Of a stretch of DNA of 52,366 nucleotides, positions 16,900 through 25,530 are shown in pieces. Under the pieces are notes generated by a model that saw only the letters and a list, made by a program, of their open reading frames with translations, made no database searches and had not been told where the DNA came from. Source of the DNA: a virus. Position 1 is the stretch's first letter. Each line of letters begins with the position of its first letter. Both the position numbers and the translations under genes were made by a program. Where the stretch lies: positions 1 to 52,366 of the IMG/VR virus record IMGVR_UViG_3300032326_000835; one strand, written 5' to 3'.

Positions 16900-17565
16900 G
16901 TGTTAAATTCAAATGTGCCCGTATTAAGGCCCAGCAAAGAGCATAAGTTTTTTGAAAGATATCTAGATAATGATTTAGAAGAGTTGTCAAAATTTTTAGA
17001 AAAAAAGTATGCGATGATTGAAAATGCAACCTTGCCTGGTGTAACATCAATGGAAAAAGATAAAGGAATTTTTCTAGAGTCTGGAAGTTTGTCAACAGTT
17101 AAATGGAAAGAATATAATGTGTTTCAGTTTTACCATGCATCTTTACACAAACTGTACAAAGCAATATCTGATACCGTCAAAGAAGCCTGCGAATACTATG
17201 AGGTAGATTTTGACAAGCAGGACTACTATATACAAGGCTGGTTTAACATTAATAGAGCAGAAGTAGGAAAGTTAGATTATCATGATCACGGGGCACCAGG
17301 CGCTCCAAACTTTCATGGCTACTACTGTGTAAATGCAGAGCCATCGATAACTCACTATAAATTATTTAATGATCCTTCACGAATTGTTGACAATGTAAAT
17401 AAAAATAACAGACTAGTGGTTTCAGAAGTTGGCCATCCACATGCTATGGGTGATTGGGACTGGACTGGACCAAGAATTACTATTGCGTATGATGTTCAGC
17501 CTTTAGAGGTATTGATTTCTGCAGGAAATACTATACCAGAGCAGCACTGGTTTCCATTACTATAG
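16900..17565 (+). CDS. 2OG-Fe(II) oxygenase-like protein (HxH type)
   Basis: 221 aa from GTG 16900. The strand GWFNINRAEVG followed by H128-D-H130, then GYYCVN, a distal histidine (H179 or H181 in GHPHAMG) and R192 in PRITIAYDV matches phage 2OG-oxygenases of the TIGR02466-like kind. It sits between tRNA-Asn and the carbamoyltransferase. Substrate unknown. Confidence 0.7.
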   Translation: MLNSNVPVLRPSKEHKFFERYLDNDLEELSKFLEKKYAMIENATLPGVTSMEKDKGIFLESGSLSTVKWKEYNVFQFYHASLHKLYKAISDTVKEACEYYEVDFDKQDYYIQGWFNINRAEVGKLDYHDHGAPGAPNFHGYYCVNAEPSITHYKLFNDPSRIVDNVNKNNRLVVSEVGHPHAMGDWDWTGPRITIAYDVQPLEVLISAGNTIPEQHWFPLL

Positions 17566-17566
17566 T

Positions 17567-17653
17567 ATGAAAATAATAATAAAAAAAATTAAAGCATACT
17601 TTTTATTGAGGAAGATAAGAAAAAATGGTAATCAAGATAGGTATATATACTAA
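17567..17653 (+). CDS. Possible basic peptide
   Basis: 28 aa, very Lys/Arg/Ile-rich (MKIIIKKIK start, ending DRYIY). It begins 1 nt after the oxygenase stop and ends just before the carbamoyltransferase ribosome site, so it fits the operon. No SD is visible. It may be chance, since the region is A-rich. Confidence 0.4.
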   Translation: MKIIIKKIKAYFLLRKIRKNGNQDRYIY

Positions 17654-17662
17654 GGATAAGAT

Positions 17663-19084
17663 GTGATAATTCTTGGAGTTAATGAAACCTCTCACGATGC
17701 TTCCGTGTCTTTGATTGAAAATGGGAAAATATTATTTGCTGGTCATGCAGAAAGATATAGTAAACAAAAAAATGACTGGTACATCAATGATAGTTTAATA
17801 AAAGATGCTTTACAGTATGGCAGACCAGATTGCCTTGCCTACTATGAAAAGCCTTTCCTAAAGGCCTCTAGGCTGCTTCTAAAGGGTGGTGCTGGAGACT
17901 GGAAGCCACGCTTTAATCTTACTGGTGTGCCAAGAAAATCCTTTGGACACCACTATTCTCATGCTGCTGCTGGATACTATACTAGTCCTTTTAATGATGC
18001 AGTAATAGTTGTTTTAGATGCTATTGGTGAATATAATACTTCTACCATCTGGGTTGGAGAAGGTAAAAAGATTAAACTAAAATATAAGCAAAACTATCCA
18101 ATTAGTTTTGGCTTATTTTATTCAGCGTTTACACAACTCATTGGACTTATGCCAAATCAAGAAGAATATATTATGATGGGAATGGCTGCATATGGTGATT
18201 GGAAAAAATACTATAAAAAAGTAGATAACTATTTCCCTAACTATCATACACAAAAATATAACTTTCATAAAGGTATAACTGATTGGGGATGGGTTTCTGA
18301 AGAAGATAAGTTTGATATTGCTGCTGCAGTACAGGCAGTGTATACAACAAGGCTTATGGAATTTATGTTTGAAGCAAAAGCAATTACTGGTAAAAAGAAT
18401 TTAGTATTTATGGGTGGGTGTGCCCTTAACTCATCAGCAAACACATCTTTGTGGAAATTATTTGATATGGTTTGGATAATGCCAAATCCTGGAGATGCTG
18501 GAAGTTCTTTAGGCGCTGCTGCTGCCCTGTATGGAGATCATGTTGAATGGAGTAGCCCATACATCGGATATGATCTTGGTGGAGAATATCCTATTCAAAA
18601 AATTGTTGACGGTATACTTAAAGATGGCATAGTAGCAGTTGCATCTGGTAGAGCAGAATATGGCCCAAGAGCATTGGGTAACAGATCAATTCTTGCAGAC
18701 CCAAGAGACCCATCAATAAAAGATAAGGTAAATAAGATTAAACAAAGAGAACTTTTTAGACCTTTTGCTCCTGTTGTTTTGGCTGACCATGCACATAAGT
18801 GGTTTGATATGGATTTTGAAAGCCCATATATGCAGTATACGGTCAAGTGTTTAAAACCAGAAAAGATACCCTCTGTAGTTCACGAAGATGGCACCTCTAG
18901 GGTTCAGACAGTTACAAGAGAGCAGCACCCAGGACTCTATAGGGTAATAAATAAGTTCTACCTTCAGACTGGAGTTCCAGTTCTTTTAAATACTAGTCTT
19001 AATATAAAAGGGCAGCCTCTTTTAAATGATGAAAACGATATACTTAAATGGGAAAAAGAATATAACTTTACAATATGTAGGTAA
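17663..19084 (+). CDS. Carbamoyltransferase, NodU/CmcH family
   Basis: 473 aa from GTG 17663. N-terminal LGVNETSHDAS (H11, D12) and FGHHYSHAAAGYY (H96, H97, H100) form the metal/carbamoyl-adenylate site, MGGCALNSSAN is the Kae1-like nucleotide loop, and GRAEYGPRALGNRSILADPR marks the C-terminal half. These enzymes transfer carbamoyl from carbamoyl phosphate via carbamoyl-AMP to a hydroxyl group. At 473 residues it is shorter than many relatives (about 550-600), mostly at the C-terminus. It may decorate a glycan, nucleoside or natural product. Confidence 0.92.
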   Translation: MIILGVNETSHDASVSLIENGKILFAGHAERYSKQKNDWYINDSLIKDALQYGRPDCLAYYEKPFLKASRLLLKGGAGDWKPRFNLTGVPRKSFGHHYSHAAAGYYTSPFNDAVIVVLDAIGEYNTSTIWVGEGKKIKLKYKQNYPISFGLFYSAFTQLIGLMPNQEEYIMMGMAAYGDWKKYYKKVDNYFPNYHTQKYNFHKGITDWGWVSEEDKFDIAAAVQAVYTTRLMEFMFEAKAITGKKNLVFMGGCALNSSANTSLWKLFDMVWIMPNPGDAGSSLGAAAALYGDHVEWSSPYIGYDLGGEYPIQKIVDGILKDGIVAVASGRAEYGPRALGNRSILADPRDPSIKDKVNKIKQRELFRPFAPVVLADHAHKWFDMDFESPYMQYTVKCLKPEKIPSVVHEDGTSRVQTVTREQHPGLYRVINKFYLQTGVPVLLNTSLNIKGQPLLNDENDILKWEKEYNFTICR

Positions 19085-19089
19085 CCTGG

Positions 19090-19114
19090 TATAATAGATA
19101 TGTCCTTAAGGAGG
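19090..19114 (+). promoter_or_regulatory. Promoter and ribosome site for the endolysin
   Basis: TATAAT at 19090-19095 and AAGGAGG at 19108-19114. The ribosome site selects ATG 19121 over the in-frame ATG at 19100. Confidence 0.65.
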
Positions 19115-19120
19115 AATAAA

Positions 19121-19735
19121 ATGGCAGCAAAAGGTAGTCTAGACGCAATCATTGAGATTGCAAAGAAGGAAGTGGGCACAATAGAAGGCCCTAAAGATAA
19201 CGAAACAAAATACGGAAAGTGGACTGGAATGAATTTCCAACCATGGTGCCAATCCTTTGTTTCTTGGTGTGCATTCACATCTGGACTAGATCCAAAAAAG
19301 TATCCAAAGTCTGCATCAACAGTAGCAGCGTCAGATTGGTTCAAGAAAAATGAGCGCTGGTCAGATGCTCGCAATGATGACCCAACTCCAGGAGACTGGA
19401 TTTATTTTGATTTCCCAGAAGATGGTGTAAATCGTATTTCACATGTTGGTATTTGCATTAAGAATAACGGAGATGGAACCATTCAAGTTATTGAAGGAAA
19501 TACTTCAGGAACTGCAAAGGGAGATCAACGCAACGGCGGAATGTGCGTAGAAAAAACTCGTGCATATGTCAAGAACAACAAGAAGAAGTTAATTAATGGC
19601 ATTGTTGGCTGGGGCCGCCCAGTATATGCTGGAGAAGAAAATGCTCCATTGCTAAATAAAGTTGCATCGCAAGTTGCAGTAGTGCCTGCTGCTAAGGCAG
19701 TAGTTAAGAAACCAGCAGTTAAGAAGGCAAAATAA
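19121..19735 (+). CDS. CHAP-domain endolysin
   Basis: 204 aa. The CHAP amidase/peptidase core spans about residues 5-150, with catalytic C43 in PWCQSFVSW and H108 in RISHVGI. The C-terminal 40 residues are Ala/Val/Lys-rich and could bind the cell wall or be disordered. No signal peptide is present, so it needs a holin to reach the wall. The next gene begins directly after its stop. Confidence 0.88.
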   Translation: MAAKGSLDAIIEIAKKEVGTIEGPKDNETKYGKWTGMNFQPWCQSFVSWCAFTSGLDPKKYPKSASTVAASDWFKKNERWSDARNDDPTPGDWIYFDFPEDGVNRISHVGICIKNNGDGTIQVIEGNTSGTAKGDQRNGGMCVEKTRAYVKNNKKKLINGIVGWGRPVYAGEENAPLLNKVASQVAVVPAAKAVVKKPAVKKAK

Positions 19736-19936
19736 ATGGAGTCAACAAAAAGAACACTACTCAAAACAGCAAGTTGGGAGACATTCCATCTTGTTGGTGT
19801 TGCTGGAGTAATTTATCTTTTTACTGGTGAATGGGAGTACGCAAGTCTAGGTGCACTTATTTATATTGGTTGGGAAGCCCTTGGGTACTTTCTACATGAA
19901 AGAGTGTGGGCAAAGTTTGGAAAAGGGGTAAAATAA
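19736..19936 (+). CDS. DUF2061 family membrane protein
   Basis: 66 aa. RTLLKTASWETFHL, two hydrophobic segments and EALGYFLHERVWAKFG are the hallmarks of DUF2061. Position next to the endolysin allows a role in lysis, but the family function is unknown. Confidence 0.85.
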   Translation: MESTKRTLLKTASWETFHLVGVAGVIYLFTGEWEYASLGALIYIGWEALGYFLHERVWAKFGKGVK

Positions 19937-20040
19937 TGCGTATTAAAATTATTAAATTTGTAGTTAAAGCATTGGGTTATGAGTGGGGCGGAGATCAACT
20001 AAATCTACCTTATTGGACAGTAAAAGCAAAGAAGAAGTAA
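19936..20040 (+). CDS. Small basic peptide
   Basis: 34 aa in TAATG overlap with the previous gene (start within the stop codon). Basic ends flank GYEWGGDQLNLPYW. Not recognised; overlap and spacing support expression. Confidence 0.5.
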   Translation: MRIKIIKFVVKALGYEWGGDQLNLPYWTVKAKKK

Positions 20041-20043
20041 CTC

Positions 20044-20229
20044 ATGGCATTGTACGAATATGATTGCATGCCATGTGCACAAAGATATACCAAGGAAAGA
20101 TCCATTAGAGAAGACGATCCTGGTTACAAGTGTGATAATTGCGATACTTCCTTGGTTCGTGTATATTCTAATGTTGGAGCAGTTTTCAACGGCAGTGGAT
20201 TTTATTCCACAGATAATAGGAAAAAGTGA
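20044..20229 (+). CDS. FmdB-like zinc-ribbon protein
   Basis: 61 aa. The start MALYEYDCMPCAQRYTKERS with a later CDNC pair and the VGAVFNGSGFY ending match the FmdB/CxxC zinc-ribbon regulator family. The overlap with the next GTG suggests one operon. Confidence 0.85.
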   Translation: MALYEYDCMPCAQRYTKERSIREDDPGYKCDNCDTSLVRVYSNVGAVFNGSGFYSTDNRKK

Positions 20230-20837
20230 TAACTAGCATACCAGAAGGACAAATTTGTCAAGCATTTGATCCAAGAATGATTATGACTGACGAGATACTT
20301 CGCCGCCACCATGCCACTATTCAGCCTAATACATCTTGTATAGCGCCAGCGTATGTTTATGTGGAAGGAAAGCATGGCAAAAGGTTTCTTTGTGATACAC
20401 ACTACTACTACGAACTATACATGAATGGGCAAACCTATTCAGCCCCAAATCATTCTGTAAAAGAAATTTATCAATTTATAATAGACGAAACAGAAAGAGT
20501 TAAAGAAACTTTTGCAAAAAATGTAACAAGCACAGAAACGCTTGGTCATAAGTGTTGTTTAACTAATTACTACAATGGTGGTATAGGGTGTACTGCTGAT
20601 GCTTTAATAAAACTCAATGTCATAAAAATGCCTTTTGGCAAAGTAAATTTTATCTCAAATTTAGATCCAGACAATATTTCAAAAGATATGTTTTATTGTA
20701 ATTTTCACTTCAGAAGAACCTATTATAGATACGTTAATAATGGTGTTGTTTTTGAAAAATATTTTAAAGTGTTAGATGAAAGATACAGAATGACAATGAC
20801 TCTTGCTGAAGAAGCAGAAAGACTTACTTATCTGTAG
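20226..20837 (+). CDS. Hypothetical protein related to DUF7455-like zinc protein
   Basis: 203 aa from GTG 20226. It contains APAYVYVEGKHGKRFLCDTHYYYE, which parallels ALVQVIGLNGELLFCGHHY of the next gene, so the two are probably distant paralogs. It also has HKCCLTNYYNGGIGC and FYCNFHFRR, further potential metal ligands. Function unknown. Confidence 0.65.
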   Translation: MITSIPEGQICQAFDPRMIMTDEILRRHHATIQPNTSCIAPAYVYVEGKHGKRFLCDTHYYYELYMNGQTYSAPNHSVKEIYQFIIDETERVKETFAKNVTSTETLGHKCCLTNYYNGGIGCTADALIKLNVIKMPFGKVNFISNLDPDNISKDMFYCNFHFRRTYYRYVNNGVVFEKYFKVLDERYRMTMTLAEEAERLTYL

Positions 20838-20911
20838 CACATTCTTGACATCCTGTTCTTATTAGTATATAATTGAATATATTACAAACAATACAAGAAG
20901 TGGGGTATACT

Positions 20912-21166
20912 ATGAGTACAATGATTGAGACACCAGCAGAAGTAAAAGATTGGGTATTAAAAGCCACAGATCGATGTGATTCCTGCGCTGCAGAAGCCTT
21001 AGTCCAGGTCATAGGACTTAATGGAGAACTCTTGTTTTGTGGTCACCACTATAATAGTATAATGAGTAATCCAGCAGGGTATAAAAAGATGATGTCATTT
21101 ATGATAAGTATTGTAGATGAGAGAGACAAACTTATTGAAAACAAAGCAAAGGGGAAAGATTACTAA
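20912..21166 (+). CDS. DUF7455-like zinc-binding protein
   Basis: 84 aa. DRCDSCAAEALVQV with LLFCGHHY matches a small actinobacterial family (CxxC...CxxH). The start at 20912 has GTGGGG about 7 nt upstream, and a TATAAT at 20867-20872 could supply the promoter. The TATACT just before the ATG lacks the 6-nt gap seen elsewhere. Its last base overlaps the nuclease start. Confidence 0.75.
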   Translation: MSTMIETPAEVKDWVLKATDRCDSCAAEALVQVIGLNGELLFCGHHYNSIMSNPAGYKKMMSFMISIVDERDKLIENKAKGKDY

Positions 21167-21573
21167 TGTATGAATACTATGTAAGAAAAGTAGAGAATGT
21201 TGTAGATGGAGATACCATTGATGTTCTTATTGATTTAGGGTTTGATGTCCTGTTTGCATCTCGTGTAAGGTTGGCTGGTATTGATACCCCAGAGTCTCGC
21301 ACAAAGGATCTTGCTGAGAAAGCACTTGGCCTAGAAGCCAAGGAGTACCTAAAGAAGGCTCTTAAGGATGCCAAGTCCGTTGTAATTAAGACTGAGAAGA
21401 TGAATTCATCTGAGAAGTATGGTCGCATTTTGGGCTGGGTATATGTAGATGGGAACACCGTATCTCTAAACGATATGATGATCAATGATGGCTACGCTTG
21501 GGGATATCTAGGTGACACTAAGGTTAAAGACTTTACTGCTCTTGCCAAGGCTAGGAAGAAGTCTGGCAAGTGA
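21166..21573 (+). CDS. Thermonuclease-like (SNase) nuclease
   Basis: 135 aa. VVDGDTIDVLID, RLAGIDTPESR and EKYGRILGWVYVDG are the metal-, arginine- and glutamate-bearing motifs of staphylococcal-nuclease family enzymes. There is no signal peptide, so it would act in the cytoplasm, perhaps degrading host nucleic acid. It overlaps the next GTG start. Confidence 0.92.
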   Translation: MYEYYVRKVENVVDGDTIDVLIDLGFDVLFASRVRLAGIDTPESRTKDLAEKALGLEAKEYLKKALKDAKSVVIKTEKMNSSEKYGRILGWVYVDGNTVSLNDMMINDGYAWGYLGDTKVKDFTALAKARKKSGK

Positions 21574-21902
21574 GTGATGAATTTGACATTATTGATAATC
21601 TAATACTAAACGGAGGTTTAGAGTTTGCAGGAAAAGACTCTGAAACTGGAGAGCCATTATATAAGCCTACAGACAGACTTAAAGATATCGATGCTAGGCT
21701 TAGCGAGGAGATGTCTATATATTTTTCAGAGGTAACTTTAAAACTCTGGGAAAAGGGATTTCTTGATATGGATGTAACTCAAAAAGATCCAGTAGTCAAA
21801 CTTGGTCCAAAGTCTTTTGATGTTTCCTCTATAAAGTCATTGCCAAAAGATGAAAGAGTAGTCGTTGAAGAGATAGTTAAAGTTCTTTTCAATAAAAACT
21901 GA
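21570..21902 (+). CDS. Hypothetical phage protein
   Basis: 110 aa from GTG 21570, overlapping the nuclease stop. It is acidic and helical with a central LKLWEKGFLDMDV segment. No motif recognised. Confidence 0.7.
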   Translation: MSDEFDIIDNLILNGGLEFAGKDSETGEPLYKPTDRLKDIDARLSEEMSIYFSEVTLKLWEKGFLDMDVTQKDPVVKLGPKSFDVSSIKSLPKDERVVVEEIVKVLFNKN

Positions 21903-21926
21903 TATACTGGATGTATAGGGGTATTT

Positions 21927-22343
21927 ATGAATAACTTTTATGGTGCTATTGGAACAACAGTAACTATTCTTTTGCTAGTTTATATTTACATTCTTAAAAA
22001 TAATGTAAAAAATAATAGGCAGCCAATAATTAGTCAGGCCATGCTTCAGTATCGTTATAGTAATAGAAAAAATAATTCAAGAAAAATAAAAGTTAGAACT
22101 CAGTCAAAACTTCATTATGATAAGACTAACATAAAAGTTATTATTCTTGATAACGATGCATACTGGATCAAGGATAATATTTTTTATAAGGCACCATTAG
22201 TCAACGAACTTATCAATAAAGAAGAGGCCGAGCAAGTTGACACAATACACATGGATAAGGTACAATTAGACAAGATGTTGTTTATAATGGACAAACTAAG
22301 AGAAGGGATTGAGGATGATAGTAGGAGTTCAAGGGACGAGTAG
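21927..22343 (+). CDS. Single-pass membrane protein
   Basis: 138 aa. A hydrophobic segment (IGTTVTILLLVYIYIL, residues 8-23) anchors a basic then acidic soluble region. TATACT near 21903 and AGGGG before ATG 21927 are possible signals. Not recognised. Confidence 0.7.
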   Translation: MNNFYGAIGTTVTILLLVYIYILKNNVKNNRQPIISQAMLQYRYSNRKNNSRKIKVRTQSKLHYDKTNIKVIILDNDAYWIKDNIFYKAPLVNELINKEEAEQVDTIHMDKVQLDKMLFIMDKLREGIEDDSRSSRDE

Positions 22344-22665
22344 TTTTGATAACTATCAGGTTTTCCTTAGATCTATGGCTGTTGCCCTTTCTGAGTTGTT
22401 AGAAAGCGACAAAGACTTTCATATATATTCTGCAGGACCAAATAATATTAATATGATGTCAATGGAGTTTACAAATCTATCCGAAAAAGGTATGAAGTCA
22501 AGAGGAAAAAATATTAAGTTTTTTAAAGTTTCTCCTCAGTGGTTAGAAGAAAATATATCTGAAGTAAATCATTTTGCTTTTTTATCTAATCCAAAAGAAC
22601 CAGTATCAAAGATTGTTCATATATCAAAACTAAATAATATAAATACAAATGTATATAACTTTTAA
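22315..22665 (+). CDS. SLOG/YspA-like Rossmann protein
   Basis: 116 aa from ATG 22315, preceded by AGAAGG. It opens MIVGVQGTSSFDNYQVF, continues with YSAGPNNINMMSMEF and ends with a strand-turn typical of small SLOG-family nucleotide-binding proteins (DUF2493 relatives). Such proteins are thought to sense nucleotide ligands. Function here is inferred from fold only. Confidence 0.6.
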   Translation: MIVGVQGTSSFDNYQVFLRSMAVALSELLESDKDFHIYSAGPNNINMMSMEFTNLSEKGMKSRGKNIKFFKVSPQWLEENISEVNHFAFLSNPKEPVSKIVHISKLNNINTNVYNF

Positions 22666-22715
22666 TAGAATATACATAAGCCTGTGCTTTTGCACATAAA
22701 CAGAACGGAAAAAAT

Positions 22716-22928
22716 ATGAAATTAGTTAATTCTTTAGAAACTATGGAATCAATAGTGAACAAGAATAGACAACTGTCTTGGGATGGTTGGACCGTTGTTG
22801 AAACTTTTCCATCAGAAAAGGCATACTTTTCAAAGTTTGGAATATACAAAAATAATAAATGGCAAATGAAAAAAGAGTTTGCTCCTTCTGACTTAGGTTG
22901 GGAAATTCCTGATAAGTATGTGATCTAA
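22716..22928 (+). CDS. Hypothetical protein upstream of whiB
   Basis: 70 aa with aromatic-rich DGWTVVETFP and SDLGWEIPDKYV segments. It ends directly against the whiB ATG. A short GTGC-TTTT-GCAC hairpin lies in its leader near 22682-22695. Confidence 0.65.
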   Translation: MKLVNSLETMESIVNKNRQLSWDGWTVVETFPSEKAYFSKFGIYKNNKWQMKKEFAPSDLGWEIPDKYVI

Positions 22929-23210
22929 ATGAATAAGTTTAAATGGAAAGATAATGCCGTTTGTTTAGACTACGATACAAACTTATTTTTTGAAAAATAT
23001 GAAGATGATGAATTGCTAAGGCCAGCAATTGACAGTTTGTGCTCTTCTTGCCCAGTAAGGAAAGAATGTTTTTCTGTTGGAATTTCTGGTAAAGAGTGGG
23101 GTGTTTGGGGTGGAGTTTATTTAGAAGGCGGAGAAGTCTCTAAAGAATTTTCTAGCCATAAGAGCAAAATTGACTGGGGAAAAACCTGGCAGTCTTTAAC
23201 AATGGAGTAG
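22929..23210 (+). CDS. whiB: WhiB-family Fe-S transcription factor
   Basis: 93 aa. The four cluster cysteines are C12, C38, C41 and C47 (C-x25-C-x2-C-x5-C), followed by the G-V-W-G-G turn at 58-62 that contacts sigma factor. The C-terminus is basic. WhiB proteins occur only in Actinobacteria and their phages, so this is the best host marker in the window. It probably redirects host transcription. Confidence 0.95.
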   Translation: MNKFKWKDNAVCLDYDTNLFFEKYEDDELLRPAIDSLCSSCPVRKECFSVGISGKEWGVWGGVYLEGGEVSKEFSSHKSKIDWGKTWQSLTME

Positions 23211-23211
23211 A

Positions 23212-23451
23212 ATGTATACAGATCAAATGAAAAGAGCCTTTAGATCTTTAGAGTGTCCAAAAAATTTTTCTTTACAAATTATAGATAACGATCATTTTAT
23301 AACAGTAAAAGCAAAGGAAAAAGATTTTATGTCTTTAGAGACGGTAGAGTTAAAGAGGCAGGCCATTGAGTATATGATTCGTGTAAAGAAAGCCCTAGAA
23401 GACAATGGGGCAATTGTACTACTTGTTCGAGAGGGCGGAAAAGAACTGTGA
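23212..23451 (+). CDS. Hypothetical protein
   Basis: 79 aa, mixed alpha/beta, ending in a long helix (LKRQAIEYMIRVKKALED). It starts 1 nt after whiB and overlaps the next gene, so it is part of the same operon. Not recognised. Confidence 0.7.
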   Translation: MYTDQMKRAFRSLECPKNFSLQIIDNDHFITVKAKEKDFMSLETVELKRQAIEYMIRVKKALEDNGAIVLLVREGGKEL

Positions 23452-23855
23452 CTCAGTCAATATTATTAGTTATCTTATCAATAACATCTACAACCATGGC
23501 TTTTCTTTTTTATATTCAAAAAAGAAGAAATGAACAGATGATTGCTCATACAGTACAATTCCTTCTACTGAATGAAGAGCAAAAAGAAAATGAAAAAACG
23601 GATAAAGAAAAGGCTAATGAAGATTTTTTAAAATTCATTTCAGATTCTCGTGATTGGGCATATGCCTATATAGATGAGGTACAGGCATCCTTAAATAAGT
23701 TTATTACTGATATTGAGCCAGAGATTAATTATTTTAATGAGTACGGAGACATTGGTTCAATGTCACCCAACTATGACTCCATGAAAAAAATTACTGTGTC
23801 CTATGAAGAATTAAAGAAACTGCTACCAGAAGACTATGGTAAAATAGATACATGA
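23448..23855 (+). CDS. N-terminally anchored membrane protein
   Basis: 135 aa from GTG 23448. A hydrophobic segment (ILLVILSITSTTMAFLFYI) is followed by a long charged helix and a small C-terminal domain, a type common in actinophages. It overlaps the oxygenase gene by 4 nt. Confidence 0.7.
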   Translation: MTQSILLVILSITSTTMAFLFYIQKRRNEQMIAHTVQFLLLNEEQKENEKTDKEKANEDFLKFISDSRDWAYAYIDEVQASLNKFITDIEPEINYFNEYGDIGSMSPNYDSMKKITVSYEELKKLLPEDYGKIDT

Positions 23856-24454
23856 TAACGAACCCTTCCGAAAAAGATGAAATCTATTTAGCAAATGTTG
23901 CAAAAATAGGAAACTCTACAGACAACATACAATATATAGAAAATGTGCTACCTGAAGAAGATCACAGGATTCTTCTTGATTACGCAAAGTCTGCCGACTC
24001 TTGGAAAGAGCAACCTTGGAAGGCTATAACTATTGAATCAGAAAAGTTGCCCGAAGAGATTAGAGAAATGCTAAACAAAATATTTGAACTTGTTTATAAA
24101 AGGTCCGTAGAACTTTATGATGTAGCCATTAATCCTTTTCACAAGTCTGCACTTCATATAGTCAAGTTTGTAAAAGGTTTTTATTTGGATCCACATGTAG
24201 ATACATTATCATCTGAGGGCAACCACATTGCCTCAGTATATTATATTAATGATGACTACACTGGTGGAGAACTTAACTTTCCAGATCACAATTTAAACAT
24301 TAAGCCAAAGCCTAACAGTTTAGTTATTTTCCCTGGCAATGAAAATTATTTGCATGAAGTCCGTAAGATTGTTGACAACGACAGATACAGTTCTGCTATG
24401 TGGCTTCAGTTCACTGGCTCCACCTTTAATAAAAAAGCAGAATGGTATAACTAA
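23852..24454 (+). CDS. 2OG-Fe(II) oxygenase, prolyl-4-hydroxylase type
   Basis: 200 aa. The triad is H115-V-D117 and H168 (YLHEV), with the 2OG-binding R178 (NDRYSSAMW). The conserved YYINDDYTGGELNF and NSLVIFPGN segments between them are diagnostic of the P4Hc family. The target residue or metabolite is unknown. A paralog follows directly. Confidence 0.92.
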   Translation: MITNPSEKDEIYLANVAKIGNSTDNIQYIENVLPEEDHRILLDYAKSADSWKEQPWKAITIESEKLPEEIREMLNKIFELVYKRSVELYDVAINPFHKSALHIVKFVKGFYLDPHVDTLSSEGNHIASVYYINDDYTGGELNFPDHNLNIKPKPNSLVIFPGNENYLHEVRKIVDNDRYSSAMWLQFTGSTFNKKAEWYN

Positions 24455-24457
24455 CAT

Positions 24458-25012
24458 ATGACAAACTATAACTTAGGAAATTCTGTAGATAATATACAAA
24501 TTACAGAAAACGTTTTATCTAAAGAAGAGCACCAGTCCTTGCTTAATTATGTAGAAAGCGTTGATTCTTGGGATGCTATGCCATGGGGAGTTAAAGTCTT
24601 GGAATCAGGAGAAGTAGCAAAAGAATTTTCTGAGATCTTAGATAAAGTTTTTATGATTGCCCATAAAAAATCTACAGACTTTTATAATGTTGATCTTAAT
24701 GTTTTTGAAAAAACATCTGTTCCTTTAATTAAATTTGAAAAAGGATATAAGATGAATGAGCATGCAGACACTACAGGAGACATTGCAGCAATATATTATA
24801 TTAATGATGATTACGAAGGGGGAGAGATAAATTTTATGGACCACAACTTAAAGATTAAGCCAAAGGCTAACAGTTTTATAACATTCCCAAGTAATGCAGA
24901 CTACTGGCATGAGGTGCTAGAAAATACTGTAAAGGAAAGATACTCTTCTACCCTCTGGTTTCATTTTGCTGGATCTAGCCCTATTAGGCCAAAATTAGGT
25001 TTAACCAGGTAA
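24458..25012 (+). CDS. 2OG-Fe(II) oxygenase, tandem paralog
   Basis: 184 aa with the same layout as its neighbour: H102-A-D104, YYINDDYEGGEINF, H151 (YWHEV) and R161 (KERYSSTLW). The shared openings (GNS-DNIQ-ENVL) show tandem duplication followed by divergence. All catalytic residues are intact. Confidence 0.92.
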   Translation: MTNYNLGNSVDNIQITENVLSKEEHQSLLNYVESVDSWDAMPWGVKVLESGEVAKEFSEILDKVFMIAHKKSTDFYNVDLNVFEKTSVPLIKFEKGYKMNEHADTTGDIAAIYYINDDYEGGEINFMDHNLKIKPKANSFITFPSNADYWHEVLENTVKERYSSTLWFHFAGSSPIRPKLGLTR

Positions 25013-25022
25013 TAAACTTATA

Positions 25023-25181
25023 ATGAAAGACATTATATTATCAACACTTACAGGTTTTGGATGCGGAATAGTGTTTGCTGCATTCAAATTGCCAGTACCA
25101 GCACCACCAGTTTTTGCGGGAGTCGCAGGAATTATTGGTCTATGGATTGGCTTTACAGTACTAACAAACGCAATATCCTAG
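25023..25181 (+). CDS. XapX-domain membrane protein
   Basis: 52 aa. LSTLTGFGCGIVFAAFKLPVPAPP followed by FAGVAGIIGLWIG matches XapX family proteins: two short hydrophobic segments around a Pro-rich turn. Role unknown; sits between the oxygenases and a holin-like gene. Confidence 0.8.
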   Translation: MKDIILSTLTGFGCGIVFAAFKLPVPAPPVFAGVAGIIGLWIGFTVLTNAIS

Positions 25182-25190
25182 GAGGAAAAC

Positions 25191-25469
25191 ATGAATGAAC
25201 AAATCAAAGCAGCACTAGCATCATACGGAAGATCAGTAATCGCAGCAGCAACAGCAATGTATGCATCAGGCGTAACAGATCCTCAGACGCTTGCTTACTC
25301 ATTACTTGGTGCAATTGTTCCAGTTGTATTGAGAGCAGCCAACCCTAATGACAAGGCATTTGGAAAGATGCCTTCAGTAGATGAGGTTGATGTAGCACTT
25401 AAGACTGCCAAGGTAGTCAAAAAGACTGCTAAGAAGGCTCCAGCAAAGAAGACAGCAGCAAAGAAGTAA
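25191..25469 (+). CDS. Holin-like membrane protein with Lys/Ala tail
   Basis: 92 aa with AGGAGG before the ATG. ALASYGRSVIAAATAMYASG, a second hydrophobic segment (LLGAIVPVVLRAAN) and NPNDKAFGK resemble holins of mycobacteriophage type. The last 30 residues are Lys/Ala repeats. It is the third holin-like candidate of the window and the last gene before a strong terminator. Confidence 0.65.
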   Translation: MNEQIKAALASYGRSVIAAATAMYASGVTDPQTLAYSLLGAIVPVVLRAANPNDKAFGKMPSVDEVDVALKTAKVVKKTAKKAPAKKTAAKK

Positions 25470-25483
25470 TTCTTTAGATTAGC

Positions 25484-25513
25484 AGGCCAGTTTTACTAAC
25501 TGGCCTGTTTTTC
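25484..25513 (+). terminator. Rho-independent terminator
   Basis: AGGCCAGTT, a 5-nt loop and AACTGGCCT, then GTTTTT. It closes the long + strand block and faces the end of the - strand methyltransferase gene. Confidence 0.93.
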
Positions 25514-25530
25514 TATGCTAATATATTTTT

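Noticed and set aside
19100-19120. Endolysin start at ATG 19100
   Set aside because: The AAGGAGG site lies inside this extension and points to ATG 19121.
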